Source: Verrucomicrobiales bacterium
Lineage (GTDB): Bacteria > Verrucomicrobiota > Verrucomicrobiia > Verrucomicrobiales > DEV007
Assembly: GCA_002726915.1 (NCBI GenBank)
Contig: PBSY01000047.1
Coordinates: 82,545-146,544 of the forward strand
Direction: 5' to 3'
Length of the DNA: 64,000 nucleotides
The notes below the pieces were generated by a model. The model searched no databases, was not told the DNA's origin, and saw only the letters and a program-made list of their open reading frames with translations. Shown here one piece after another: positions 8,763-17,305 of this stretch; the first letter of the stretch is position 1, and the number at the start of each line of letters is the position of its first letter. The position numbers were made by a program, and so were the translations under genes.

Positions 8763-10244
8763 TCAACCCCTGAGATAACGGGACTTAAGGTGATCAACAA
8801 GTGCCGTCGCGTTGGCCACGGAACCCGTCGATTCTTCAATTAGTTCGTCTGGAAGGAGCACACTTCCTCGCGCATGAATTTTTTCACGCATCCACCTCAG
8901 AAGCCCGGAATAATCAGCCCTGTCCATTTGCTGCTCTATCTCCGGGCTCTGGTGCACCGCCGCGCCGGCAAGATGCGCGGCGTTTATATTCCCGAGGCTG
9001 TATGTTGGGAAGTAACCAAAAATTCCCATACTCCAGTGAATATCCTGAAGACAACCATTAGAATCCGAAGTCACTGGTAATCCAAAATACTGCTCAAACC
9101 GCTCATTCCAGGCACCCGGTATATCAACAGTTTTTAATTCACCGGCAAAGATTGCTTTCTCGATCTCAAAGCGAAGCAGGATATGTAGGTCATAGGTAAC
9201 CTCGTCAGACTCGACACGGATGTAACTAAGATTTGCTTGATTAACGGCCGCATACATTTGTTCAACAGAGACGCCACCTAAGGTGGGGAAATACTCCACC
9301 GCCCTCGGTAACCAATACTCCCAAAAACCGCGGCTACGGCCGACGTGGTTTTCCCAAAGGCGCGATTGAGATTCGTGTAATCCAAGGGAAACCGCGTTTC
9401 CGATCGGCTGACCTCGATGATCAGGATTCAAACCCTGTTCATAAAGTCCGTGTCCAGCTTCATGAAGGACTCCAAAAAGTGAACTTCTAAAGTCCGATAC
9501 ATTATAGCGAGTGGTCAGGCGGGTATCGAAAGGTGCCATTCCAGAACAGAATGGGTGAACCGCCGTGTCAACCCGACCAGCATCAAAATCGAATCCAATT
9601 GAACGTGCGATTTCTTCGTTAAATGCCATTTGCTGTTCAATCGGGAAATCACGCCCTTTCCATGGGACCTCATCACTTGAAGTCGCCGTCGCTTCTTCTA
9701 CGACGGGTATCAGTTTATCCCGCAGGTCTCCTAGAGTTTCCGAAATCCGCTGAGTCGATGTCCCGCGCTCGAAGCGGTCAATCAGTCCGTCATAGAGAAC
9801 GTCTTTGTAGCCCCATCGCTCGGCTTGCTCACGGCAAAGTTCGATCAGTCTAGTTAAGGAGGGGGCAAACTTTTCAAAGTCGGATTTCTTTCTTGCCTCC
9901 GCCCATGAAGCTTGCGATAGCACCTTGGCCTGGGCAAATTCTTCGACTAATTCTTTCGGCAGGCATGTCGCCCGATTATAATTATGTCGCCATTCTCTTA
10001 AGTTAGCCTTTTCCAACTCATCTTCGCTCGCCGCTTCGGCTTCATCAATCCAGTCCCCCACCTCAGCGGAAATAAACTGTTCATGAGCCCATCCACTGAA
10101 CCAAGCCATTTGCTCACCGCGGTAAGCAATTCCTTTCTTAGGAAGCAGTACTTCCTGATCCCAACCAAGTAAGGCCTGGGCATCGCTCACTAGTTGGATC
10201 TCGCGACCTTTTGCTAAAAGCTTCTCGTATGCGCTATCTGACAT
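8763..10244 (-). CDS. M32 family carboxypeptidase (Taq/thermostable carboxypeptidase type)
   Basis: Zinc metallocarboxypeptidase that removes C-terminal amino acids, presumably in the cytoplasm because there is no signal peptide. The HExxH site is HEAGH at 261-265, followed by GLYEQGL as in the M32 family; HESQSRLWENHVGRS carries the downstream glutamate. Other typical blocks are DAQALLGWDQEVLLP at the start and ESDEVTYDLHILLRFEIE. The ORF track extends ten codons further, but the ATG at 10244 (MSDSAYEKLL) matches family starts and is preceded by GGGAAGATAGG, a plausible ribosome site. Length of about 493 residues fits the family. Confidence 0.9.
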   Translation of the reverse strand: MSDSAYEKLLAKGREIQLVSDAQALLGWDQEVLLPKKGIAYRGEQMAWFSGWAHEQFISAEVGDWIDEAEAASEDELEKANLREWRHNYNRATCLPKELVEEFAQAKVLSQASWAEARKKSDFEKFAPSLTRLIELCREQAERWGYKDVLYDGLIDRFERGTSTQRISETLGDLRDKLIPVVEEATATSSDEVPWKGRDFPIEQQMAFNEEIARSIGFDFDAGRVDTAVHPFCSGMAPFDTRLTTRYNVSDFRSSLFGVLHEAGHGLYEQGLNPDHRGQPIGNAVSLGLHESQSRLWENHVGRSRGFWEYWLPRAVEYFPTLGGVSVEQMYAAVNQANLSYIRVESDEVTYDLHILLRFEIEKAIFAGELKTVDIPGAWNERFEQYFGLPVTSDSNGCLQDIHWSMGIFGYFPTYSLGNINAAHLAGAAVHQSPEIEQQMDRADYSGLLRWMREKIHARGSVLLPDELIEESTGSVANATALVDHLKSRYLRG

Positions 10245-10308
10245 CCTATCTTCCCAATATTCCACCATAAACAAAACTGGCCACTCCAGTCTTGTAGTAT
10301 CAGGCGCG

Positions 10309-11100
10309 CTACTCCGCGGCTTCTCTTGCTAGGTTCGCCATGATCTGGATTGAACCTGCTGAAAGAGTGCCCAGCACTCCGGATGGTTTGCCATCAATAA
10401 TTCGAACGACGGTCACCCCTACGGGGTTTCCATCCATTGTGAAAATCGGGATTCCTTGCGCCGTACCTGCCTCAGTTACGAAATAAGTCCTGTCCGATTT
10501 AAAGACCCCAGTGATACGCCCAACTGTCATAATCGGCATGTAACCGTAGACGCCAGAGGCACGCGACAGTCCAATCACCTGATCAGCTGCCTGCGCTGTC
10601 GCCGCAAACTTGGACAAATCAACAAATTCGAATTTCTTCCCGAGAGTTTCCGCCTCTGATTGGTCAGGCATAATGAAAGCAACATCAGCCCCTTCATCCT
10701 GTCGGACCACCTTACCACTCAGGAGCGTGGTGTCGCCATAGCTGATCTCGACACTTTGAAAAACCGATTTAGCGGATTGGATGCTCACCACATCCTCCCC
10801 TAGTTGGGCCTGCTGACCTTCAAGGCCGACGCTAGCATCAATCGCAGAATTCGAAACAACGATGAGCCCGTCATCACCTATGGTCACACCCAACGTACGG
10901 CGTTGTTGTGCGCGAGCGGGAAGTGGTTCTCCGGTCGTTTTGGCTTCAAGTGAGCTCTGAACCGTCACCACAACCAAAGCTGCCTTATTTTTTTCAAGAG
11001 TCTCGCGGGCCCGCTCCTCTAATGACTGCGCAACACTGGTAACCGGCGCAGCACAGACGATCAGGATAAGACCAAGAAAATACAGGTTTAAGAATTTCAT
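10309..11100 (-). CDS. Exported trypsin/HtrA-like protein lacking a recognisable catalytic triad
   Basis: Probable secreted or periplasmic protein of 263 residues with signal peptide MKFLNLYFLGLILIVCAAPV. The body resembles the chymotrypsin-fold part of HtrA proteases: LGVTIGDDGLIVVSN corresponds to the strand before the catalytic His, DEGADVAFIMPDQ to the Asp region, and IPIFTMDGNPVGVTVV to the strand after the catalytic Ser. At the expected positions no His follows VVSN and no GNSGG motif is present. I therefore infer a non-catalytic relative (pseudoprotease). The ORF track begins at 11175, but the start at 11100 gives the signal peptide directly at the N-terminus. It lies downstream of the rpsD terminator and has no obvious partner. 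Confidence 0.55.
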   Translation of the reverse strand: MKFLNLYFLGLILIVCAAPVTSVAQSLEERARETLEKNKAALVVVTVQSSLEAKTTGEPLPARAQQRRTLGVTIGDDGLIVVSNSAIDASVGLEGQQAQLGEDVVSIQSAKSVFQSVEISYGDTTLLSGKVVRQDEGADVAFIMPDQSEAETLGKKFEFVDLSKFAATAQAADQVIGLSRASGVYGYMPIMTVGRITGVFKSDRTYFVTEAGTAQGIPIFTMDGNPVGVTVVRIIDGKPSGVLGTLSAGSIQIMANLAREAAE

Positions 11101-11184
11101 GGATTTTTGGGTGTCAGAACTAATGATACTTCGGATCAGATCGCTACCTATCAATCGGGAACGAGACAAATCCAACTATCCGAT

Positions 11185-11233
11185 AAAACAAAAATGTGAC
11201 AAACGGTCATCAAAGAAAACCGAATGTCACATT
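11185..11233 (-). terminator. Probable intrinsic terminator of the ribosomal protein supercluster
   Basis: Downstream of rpsD on the minus strand there is an inverted repeat AATGTGAC...GTCACATT with a nested CGGT/ACCG pairing, followed by TTTTTGTTTT. The loop is long (about 25 bases) but the nested pairs shorten it. Its position directly after the last ribosomal gene supports a terminator. Confidence 0.6.
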
Positions 11234-11255
11234 GCAGATAAGATCTGGCGTTTTC

Positions 11256-11867
11256 TCAACGAGAGTAGAGCTCGACAACAAGCTGCACATTGACCATGGT
11301 GTCGATTTCGTCGGCTTCGGGGAGTCGATTTACGGTTCCGGACAGACTATCCTTTTCGAAGGTGACCCAGTCCATGACCGGACGTGCGGAACATGCATCG
11401 GCAGAACGCATCCCTAACTGTTGAGACCGAGTATTTTCGGAAACCGTGATGACATCACCAGGCTTCACGCAGTAGGAAGGAATATCAACGCGCTGGCCGT
11501 TCACCTTGACGTGACCGTGGCCTACCAATTGCCGGGAGGCACGACGGGTGCTACCAAGGCCGAGACGGTAACAAACGTTGTCGAGACGAGTTTCAAGCAA
11601 CTGAACCAGAATATCACCAGTAATTCCCCGTCGCCGCTGGGCTTCAGCAAAATAGCGACGGAACTGCTTCTCCATCACTCCATACTGGAAGCGAAGCTTT
11701 TGCTTCTCGGAAAGGGCGATACTGTAATCACTCTTTTTGCGCCGGGCACCGCGGGCGCCATGCTGGCCGGGAGGATAAGGGCGGCGCTCAAGAGCCTTTG
11801 ATGGGCCAAAAAGAGCCACACCAAATCGGCGGCTAATTCTGTCAGTGGGACCGGTTTGTCTTGCCAT
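11256..11867 (-). CDS. rpsD: 30S ribosomal protein S4
   Basis: Primary 16S rRNA-binding protein that nucleates 30S assembly; in some bacteria it represses its own operon. The 203-residue sequence has the usual N-terminus (RFGVALFGPSKALERRPYPPGQHG), then the S4 RNA-binding domain at about 95-160 (LETRLDNVCYRLGLGSTRRASRQLVGHGHV). Cysteine pairs of a zinc-type N-terminus are absent. It is the last gene of the leftward ribosomal supercluster. Unusually rpoA and rplQ do not follow; a terminator and an unrelated exported protein do. Confidence 0.97.
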   Translation of the reverse strand: MARQTGPTDRISRRFGVALFGPSKALERRPYPPGQHGARGARRKKSDYSIALSEKQKLRFQYGVMEKQFRRYFAEAQRRRGITGDILVQLLETRLDNVCYRLGLGSTRRASRQLVGHGHVKVNGQRVDIPSYCVKPGDVITVSENTRSQQLGMRSADACSARPVMDWVTFEKDSLSGTVNRLPEADEIDTMVNVQLVVELYSR

Positions 11868-11915
11868 TTCTCGCTAGAAAATTTGTGGTTGATCGCTCGT
11901 TCAATTCAGGATCGA

Positions 11916-12512
11916 TTAAACGCGGCGGGCTTTCTTGGGACGGCAGCCGTTGTGGGGAACGGGAGTTACATCCATGATTCGGATCACATCAATACCAAGC
12001 CCTTGGACGGCTCGGACCGCAGATTCACGGCCAGCGCCTGGACCCTTTACGCGCACCTCCGCTTGTTTGAGTCCATGAGACATGGCCTGGCGGCAGGCGT
12101 CTTGTGAAACGAGTTGAGCAGCATAGGCAGTGCTCTTACGAGACCCACGAAAGCCCATCTTGCCGGAACTGGACCAACCGATCACGTTCCCGCTAGCATC
12201 GCTAACAGAAACGATCGTATTGTTGAAAGAAGCAGAAACGTGGACCACACCGCTCTGAATGTTCTTACTGCCCTTAGCCTTGACAACCTTTGGCTTTTCT
12301 TCGCCGTCGGAGCCTTCGAGTTCAAGGAAGATATCCTCTGCAGTGCGGGGCTTATCGCTCTTCTTTTCCTGAACAGCGGCTTCCTCACCGCCTTCTTCAG
12401 CGGAAGCAGTCTTGGCACCCTCGGGAGGAGCCGTCTCTTCCGGTGCAGTTTCTTCGGCAGTCACCTCAACCGCCTCTTCTGTCACCTCTTCGGATTTTTC
12501 TTCGTCAGCCAT
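11916..12512 (-). CDS. rpsK: 30S ribosomal protein S11 with long acidic N-terminal extension
   Basis: Platform protein of the 30S subunit that helps position mRNA in the E site. The conserved core starts near residue 82 ([21 protein letters not shown]) and ends with the usual [10 protein letters not shown]. Before it lie about 70 to 80 additional residues, very rich in Glu and Ala ([17 protein letters not shown]), ending in a segment [21 protein letters not shown]11 is normally about 130 residues, so this copy is 50 percent longer. The ATG at 12512 is close behind rpsM (30 bases); there is no internal ATG near the core, which argues that the extension is really translated. Confidence 0.95.
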   Translation of the reverse strand: MADEEKSEEVTEEAVEVTAEETAPEETAPPEGAKTASAEEGGEEAAVQEKKSDKPRTAEDIFLELEGSDGEEKPKVVKAKGSKNIQSGVVHVSASFNNTIVSVSDASGNVIGWSSSGKMGFRGSRKSTAYAAQLVSQDACRQAMSHGLKQAEVRVKGPGAGRESAVRAVQGLGIDVIRIMDVTPVPHNGCRPKKARRV

Positions 12513-12542
12513 CTTTCTAAATTAGTTTTGCGCTACCGGTTA

Positions 12543-12911
12543 CTAGCGCATCACGCCCACAGTCTTGCGTTTACCTTTCCGCGTGCGCGCATTCGTCGAA
12601 GTGCGCTGGCCACGAACCGGAAGTCCACGGCGATGGCGATAACCTCGGTAACAATTGATAGAAGTGAGACGCTTTAAATGACCTTGAATATCACGTCGGA
12701 GGTCACCCTCAATCATGACGCCGCTGCCCGTGATAGCATTGGCAATGCGCCCCAGTTGCTCGTCAGTGAGTTCACCAGTGCGCGTGTTTTTATCAACACC
12801 AGCTTCTTCAAGAATCTTCGTGGCAGTCACTCTGCCGATTCCATAGATATAAGGCAGAGAAGCTTCCACTCGCTTCTCATTCGGGATTTCAACTCCAAGT
12901 AAACGTGCCAT
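12543..12911 (-). CDS. rpsM: 30S ribosomal protein S13
   Basis: Head protein of the 30S subunit that contacts the P-site tRNA and forms bridges to the 50S subunit. The 122 residues match the family from [26 protein letters not shown] to the basic tail [20 protein letters not shown]. The helix-two-turn-helix region is intact. It follows rpmJ by 38 bases and precedes rpsK, which is the standard alpha-operon order. Confidence 0.97.
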   Translation of the reverse strand: MARLLGVEIPNEKRVEASLPYIYGIGRVTATKILEEAGVDKNTRTGELTDEQLGRIANAITGSGVMIEGDLRRDIQGHLKRLTSINCYRGYRHRRGLPVRGQRTSTNARTRKGKRKTVGVMR

Positions 12912-12949
12912 ATTAAAAAATCGAATTTCGTTCCCCTACTGAAGGTGCC

Positions 12950-13063
12950 TTAACCTTGGCGCTGCTTACAACGCGGATTCTTGCAGATGACACGTAGCAC
13001 GCCTTTGCGCTTCACGATTTGGCAATCGCTACAAAGACGTTTCACGGAGGATCTTACTTTCAT
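12950..13063 (-). CDS. rpmJ: 50S ribosomal protein L36, zinc-ribbon type
   Basis: This 37-residue protein is too short for the ORF track. It reads [20 protein letters not shown] and continues [17 protein letters not shown]. Cysteines at 11, 14, 27 and 32 form a CxxC...C....C zinc ribbon; many L36 proteins have His in the last position. It binds 23S rRNA near the peptidyl transferase region. Its place between map and rpsM is the normal one, though infA, which usually precedes it, is missing. GGAGGATC-type sequence lies within the coding region rather than before it; no strong ribosome site is seen upstream. Confidence 0.95.
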   Translation of the reverse strand: MKVRSSVKRLCSDCQIVKRKGVLRVICKNPRCKQRQG

Positions 13064-13249
13064 GAATCAATTTTCGGCTGGTTAAAGAGACGTTACGATT
13101 GGGTTTGCAAGCCGCCCGTATTCTCTCACCTCTTCGTTCGAACCGTTAGTCGGCGCGAGGACGGAGTATGTATCACAGATTTCGCTCATCGCAACCTGTG
13201 TTTCAGGGTTTGTATCAAATTAAGGACAGTTTTTTTAGAATTTTGGGGA

Positions 13250-14083
13250 TTATGCAGCGCTGGCGGCTCCAGCCACACTCGATTCATAGGATCTTGGCCT
13301 CGGCGTCAAGATTTCGGGCTCTCCACTAGTCACCAAAACAGTGTGCTCAAAATGGGAGGACATCTTGCGATCTGCGGTAATTACAGTCCAGTCATCGCTG
13401 AGAATTAGAACCTCATCGCTGCCAGCGTTGACCATCGGTTCAATGGCAAGAACCATCCCTTCCTTAAGGCGGGGATTGGCAAAGCGGCGCATCTGCATCT
13501 CGTCAGCATCCCAGTAATTTGGAACTTGGGGTTCTTCATGCAGCTTACGCCCAACACCGTGCCCGACAAACTGCTTCACTACTGTGAATCCAAAAGTGGC
13601 AACATACTCTTCGACAGAGGCACATAAGGTTGAAAGATATTCCCCTTCTCTCGCGTGAGAAATGGCCTGATGCAGGGACTCCTCGGTTTTGATGAGAAGC
13701 TGTTCCACCTCATCGTCAATCTGACCGACCGCAATAGTCTTGGCGTTATCACCGATCCAGCCTTCAGGAGTTTCAATGCCAACATCGATCTTAACAATAT
13801 CGCCTTCTTTCATGGCGAGTTCACCTCCGATACCATGCACGACCTCTTCGTTCATGGAGATGCAGATGTTACCGGGGAAACCGCGGTAACCAAGAAAAGC
13901 ACTAACGCAGCCGCGATCTGTTATGAATTGATCAGCAGCAGCATCAATCTCGCCAGTCGTGATCCCAGGACGAACCATCTCAGAACACTGCCGAAGGATA
14001 TCCGCAGCAATCGATCCAGCCTCTCGCAATCCGTCCAACTCCGCACCGCTGCGTAGTTGAATCCTCGATTTCCGCTTAGCCAT
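13250..14083 (-). CDS. map: Methionine aminopeptidase type I
   Basis: Removes the initiator Met from nascent proteins at the ribosome. The five metal ligands of the family are recognisable: Asp in IVKIDVGIE, Asp in WIGDNAKT, His in GHGVGRKLHEEPQVPNY, Glu in LAIEPMV and Glu in FEHTVLV. The 277-residue length is slightly above the usual 250-265, with a basic N-terminal stretch (MAKRKSRIQLRSG) and a short Ala/Ser-rich tail. It begins 16 bases after the secY stop, so both are in one transcript. A 186-base gap without a convincing gene separates it from rpmJ and may carry an internal promoter. Confidence 0.95.
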   Translation of the reverse strand: MAKRKSRIQLRSGAELDGLREAGSIAADILRQCSEMVRPGITTGEIDAAADQFITDRGCVSAFLGYRGFPGNICISMNEEVVHGIGGELAMKEGDIVKIDVGIETPEGWIGDNAKTIAVGQIDDEVEQLLIKTEESLHQAISHAREGEYLSTLCASVEEYVATFGFTVVKQFVGHGVGRKLHEEPQVPNYWDADEMQMRRFANPRLKEGMVLAIEPMVNAGSDEVLILSDDWTVITADRKMSSHFEHTVLVTSGEPEILTPRPRSYESSVAGAASAA

Positions 14084-14099
14084 GACTCAGCGTTTAGGA

Positions 14100-15608
14100 T
14101 TAACCACGGGAAATCTGGAAGTAAACGATACCACCAATGAGCAGCACTGCGGCGATGACGAGCAGCCAGATAATCTGGTTACTGCTAGCAGCCGCACCTT
14201 GTCCACCGGGGCGATCAAAACGGCCACGAATTCTCCCTTTCCGAAGAAAACCGTCGTAGTGGCGCTGAATAAGGTGGGTCTCCACTTGGCGCATGATGTC
14301 GAGCAGCACGCCAACCATAATCAGCAGACCTGTGCCACCGAAGAATTGGGCCGCAAGCGGAGGCACACCCATGAGGGCAGTAAGAATTGGAGGCAATACC
14401 GCAATAACCGTTAGGAAGATAGCTCCCGCAAAGGTAAGTCGACTCATTGTTTTGTCGAGGAACTCAGCGGTTGCCTTACCAGGACGCACACCGGGGATAT
14501 ATCCTCCGTTTTTCTTCAGGTCATCGGCAATCTGATTGGGCTGGAACATAGTCGCGACCCAGAAGTAGCTGAAGAAGAAAATCATGAGACCAGTGAGGCC
14601 ATAGAAGACCCAACCGCTACCACCACCACCGAGGGTGAGGGCAAGGTTCTGTGCCCAGTCACTGTTAGGGAAGGCCCAACCAAGAATCTGAGAAGGAAAC
14701 ATCAGGATCGCCTGCGCGAAAATGATCGGCATCACACCCGCATAGTTCACTTTAAGCGGCATATGCTGAGTTTGCCCGCCATACATTTTACCCCCACGAA
14801 CCTGCTTGGCGTAATTGATCGGCACCCGACGCTGGGCTTGAGTGATAGCAATCACAGCCGCTACCACCAAAAAGAGGAAGGCGAGCAGAGCAACCAGCTG
14901 AAATGACTTAAGAGGATCCTCAGACGCAGAGGCAACATAAGTGTTGTAAACTTGGTAGAGTGCACCGGGCAATGCATAAATGATGTTCACAGTAATGATA
15001 ATAGAAACGCCATTACCCATTCCCCGCTCCGTGATCTGATCACCGAGCCACATGAGGAACGCGGTCCCCGCTGTGATAATAACCACCGTCGAGAGGATGA
15101 AGCCCATACCTCCATTCGGGACTAACTCGGACGTCGAATTACTCGCAATATCGCGCAGGAACGGATTGGCTTCAGGAGTAACAAGAGACTGCGCCAACAT
15201 CCACCCTTGGAACAGACAAAGCACAATCGTAAGAACACGGGTGTACATGCTGATTTTCTGACGGCCACCATCTTCGCGAGACAGTTTGCTGAGTGCTGGA
15301 ACAACAGCAGTGAGCAGCTGGATCATAATTGACGCGCTAATGTAAGGCATGATACCCAGTGCGAAGAGCGCTGAATTCTGGAGGCCTCCACCGCTGAACA
15401 CGTTCATGAGTGCCAGCACAGAAGTCAGACCTTTGTCATCGCTGGACTGCTCCTGCACTTGAGAATACCACTCGGTGAGGACATTACCGTCAACACCAGG
15501 GAGCGTGACCACGGCGCCAAGACGCACAATAACGATCACCAAGATGGTGAACAGGATACGGGACCGAAGTTCCGGAATCTTAAAACTGTTTACAAAAGCA
15601 GAAATCAT
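14100..15608 (-). CDS. secY: Preprotein translocase subunit SecY
   Basis: Channel subunit of the Sec translocon in the cytoplasmic membrane. The protein has the ten hydrophobic segments expected, starting AFVNSFKIPELRSRILFTILV. The cytoplasmic loops that bind the ribosome and SecA are seen as RRVPINYAKQVRGG and FQPNQIADDLKKNGGYIPGVRPG. At 502 residues it is about 60 longer than E. coli SecY; the extra length includes the segment after the first transmembrane helix and a long QVETHLIQRHYDGFLRKGRIRG tail followed by another hydrophobic stretch (IIWLLVIAAVLLIGGIVYF). That final segment is probably an eleventh membrane span. It lies between rplO and map as in the spc operon. Confidence 0.96.
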   Translation of the reverse strand: MISAFVNSFKIPELRSRILFTILVIVIVRLGAVVTLPGVDGNVLTEWYSQVQEQSSDDKGLTSVLALMNVFSGGGLQNSALFALGIMPYISASIMIQLLTAVVPALSKLSREDGGRQKISMYTRVLTIVLCLFQGWMLAQSLVTPEANPFLRDIASNSTSELVPNGGMGFILSTVVIITAGTAFLMWLGDQITERGMGNGVSIIITVNIIYALPGALYQVYNTYVASASEDPLKSFQLVALLAFLFLVVAAVIAITQAQRRVPINYAKQVRGGKMYGGQTQHMPLKVNYAGVMPIIFAQAILMFPSQILGWAFPNSDWAQNLALTLGGGGSGWVFYGLTGLMIFFFSYFWVATMFQPNQIADDLKKNGGYIPGVRPGKATAEFLDKTMSRLTFAGAIFLTVIAVLPPILTALMGVPPLAAQFFGGTGLLIMVGVLLDIMRQVETHLIQRHYDGFLRKGRIRGRFDRPGGQGAAASSNQIIWLLVIAAVLLIGGIVYFQISRG

Positions 15609-15704
15609 TCACTTAGGCGGTGCGTTAAGGCTTTATTTGAAAGACGCTGACATAACAGCATGATTAGGTCGGCGGTTCGAAGGAGAAAAAATGGGGGATT
15701 GACC

Positions 15705-16148
15705 TCACTCAGAGACCGAACCACCTGCTTTTTCGATCTTCTCCTTGGCTGAACCAGACACCTTGTCCACATCTACGGTGAGCTTCTTGGTCAAATCACC
15801 CATCCCTAAAACCTTTACGGCGTCGTAAATTCCCTTAACCAACCCGCACGCACGCAGAGACGCCTCATTGACTGCGTCACCATCGGTAAACTTTGCCTCA
15901 AGCTGGCTAACATTCACTATCGCAAATTTAGTCTTAAACTGAGCGTTATTGAATCCCTTCTTGGGAAGGCGGCGGGCCAGTGGCATCTGACCACCTTCAA
16001 AACCGGGGCGAATCGAAGCGCCGGATCGTGACTTCTGACCCTTGTGGCCCTTACCACTGGTCTTACCAAGACCTGAGCTTTCACCGCGGCCGACACGGCG
16101 ACGGCGATGCCTGGATCCTGGAGTAGGTTGTAAATCGTGAAGTTTCAT
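15705..16148 (-). CDS. rplO: 50S ribosomal protein L15
   Basis: Late-assembling 23S rRNA-binding protein. The 147-residue sequence starts MKLHDLQPTPGSRHRRRRVGRGESSG, with the Gly/Arg-rich loop GKGHKGQKSRSGASIRPGFEGGQMP that threads into the subunit. It sits between rpsE and secY. rpmD (L30), which usually lies between rpsE and rplO, is absent: only 37 bases separate the two genes. Confidence 0.97.
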   Translation of the reverse strand: MKLHDLQPTPGSRHRRRRVGRGESSGLGKTSGKGHKGQKSRSGASIRPGFEGGQMPLARRLPKKGFNNAQFKTKFAIVNVSQLEAKFTDGDAVNEASLRACGLVKGIYDAVKVLGMGDLTKKLTVDVDKVSGSAKEKIEKAGGSVSE

Positions 16149-16185
16149 CTGTCCTCAGTCCTTTCAATGTTCGCCGGAAGAACTC

Positions 16186-16902
16186 TTAGAGAGCCTTCTT
16201 CTCAGCCAGACGCTTTCCGCGCCTTGAATAAATTTCTTCCTTGGTTCGAAGCTGCTCAAGAGCATTGAGCGTCGCTTTCACAACGTTTGCATGGTTGTTC
16301 GATCCCAGCGACTTAGCAAGGACATCCTTAACACCAGCAGCTTCTACTACTGCACGAACACCGCCACCGGCGATAAGCCCCGTTCCGGGGGACGCTGGAC
16401 GAAGGAGAACCCTTCCCCCGCCATGCTCACCCACTACGGCATGGGGAATGGTGTTCTCGGTGATATTCACTTTTACCATCTGCCGCTTGGATGCTTCGCT
16501 AGCCTTCTTTATGCACTCCGCAACCTCCTTAGCTTTACCGAATCCAAAACCAACCTGACCTTCGCGGTTACCACTTACAACGAGAGCGGAGAAACTGAAT
16601 CGACGACCACCTTTCACCACTTTGGCACAGCGGTTGATGTGGACGACCTTTTCAAATGCATCATCGAGTTCCTCACCTCGGGCAGGCGACGGGCTTGAAG
16701 AACGAAGGATTTCTTCCGCCTTTTTAAGTTTATCGGACTTTCCACTGTCCTCAGCAGCAGCAGGCTCTTCAGCAGCAGCAGGCTCTTCAGCAGCAGCAGG
16801 CTCTTCAGCAACAGCCTCTTCAGCAACAGCCTCTTCAGCAACAGCCTCTTCAGCAGCCACTTCTTCTTCCGGTGTGTTGTCCTTTTCGGTTTCCTCACTC
16901 AT
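16186..16902 (-). CDS. rpsE: 30S ribosomal protein S5 with repetitive acidic N-terminal extension
   Basis: S5 sits at the 30S body near the mRNA entry channel and affects decoding fidelity. The standard protein core (about 166 residues) begins near residue 79, ending with LRTKEEIYSRRGKRLAEKKAL; KVVKGGRRFSFSALVVSGN and GGVRAVVEAAGVKDVLAKSLGSNN are diagnostic. Residues 1-78 are an added acidic segment composed of three AVAEE units, three PAAAEE units and a KSDKLKKAEEILRSSSP linker. The corresponding DNA is a perfect tandem repeat (listed separately). The initiation codon at 16902 follows rplR by 17 bases. Confidence 0.95.
   Translation of the reverse strand: MSEETEKDNTPEEEVAAEEAVAEEAVAEEAVAEEPAAAEEPAAAEEPAAAEDSGKSDKLKKAEEILRSSSPSPARGEELDDAFEKVVHINRCAKVVKGGRRFSFSALVVSGNREGQVGFGFGKAKEVAECIKKASEASKRQMVKVNITENTIPHAVVGEHGGGRVLLRPASPGTGLIAGGGVRAVVEAAGVKDVLAKSLGSNNHANVVKATLNALEQLRTKEEIYSRRGKRLAEKKAL
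16751..16849 (-). repeat. In-frame tandem repeats encoding the S5 N-terminal extension
   Basis: Read on the plus strand there are three exact copies of the 18-mer TCAGCAGCAGCAGGCTCT (16751-16804), then three exact copies of the 15-mer TCAGCAACAGCCTCT (16805-16849). On the minus strand they encode PAAAEE and AVAEE units of ribosomal protein S5. Perfect identity between units suggests recent expansion and possible length variation between strains. Confidence 0.95.
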
Positions 16903-16919
16903 CGGTATCGATCACAAAA

Positions 16920-17276
16920 TTAAAATTGGAGTCCAGCTTCACGGGCAGCGTCAGCGAGTGCTTTGACTTTGCCGTGGAATTGATAACCACCACGATCAAA
17001 CACAACGGTCTCGATCTTCGCGTCTTTGGCCTTCTTAGCGACTGCCTCACCCACCTTAGCGGCAGCTTCAGCATTGGCACCGCTTGCTCCTAGCCCCTTG
17101 TCGAGGGTCGATGCCGAAGCGAGCGTCTGGCCAGCCACATCGTCTATCAACTGGGCATAGACATTCTGGTTAGAGAAATGCACTGCGAGGCGCGGACGCT
17201 CAACAGTACCGGAAATCTTTTTCCGGATGCGACGGCGCACTTTTGCTCGTGCTTGCTTGCGAATATACAGGCTCAT
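16920..17276 (-). CDS. rplR: 50S ribosomal protein L18
   Basis: Binds 5S rRNA in the central protuberance together with L5 and L25. The 118 residues contain [33 protein letters not shown] and end [28 protein letters not shown], as in the family. It has the normal spc-operon place between rplF and rpsE with 29 bases from the former. Confidence 0.97.
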   Translation of the reverse strand: MSLYIRKQARAKVRRRIRKKISGTVERPRLAVHFSNQNVYAQLIDDVAGQTLASASTLDKGLGASGANAEAAAKVGEAVAKKAKDAKIETVVFDRGGYQFHGKVKALADAAREAGLQF

Positions 17277-17305
17277 GTTTTTTCTAACGTCTACTTGTTC
17301 TTAGA

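Noticed and set aside
8266-8778. Plus-strand ORF of 170 residues over the GNAT gene
   Set aside because: The opposite strand holds a recognisable acetyltransferase; this frame is its shadow.
12114-12677. Plus-strand ORF of 187 residues opposite rpsK/rpsM
   Set aside because: It is antisense to two strongly conserved ribosomal genes and has no protein-like family pattern.
13064-13249. Possible infA or small gene between map and rpmJ
   Set aside because: The minus-strand frames hold only a 35-residue ORF with no IF1 motif. A weak TTGCGA-16-TACATA promoter-like pair is present but not convincing.
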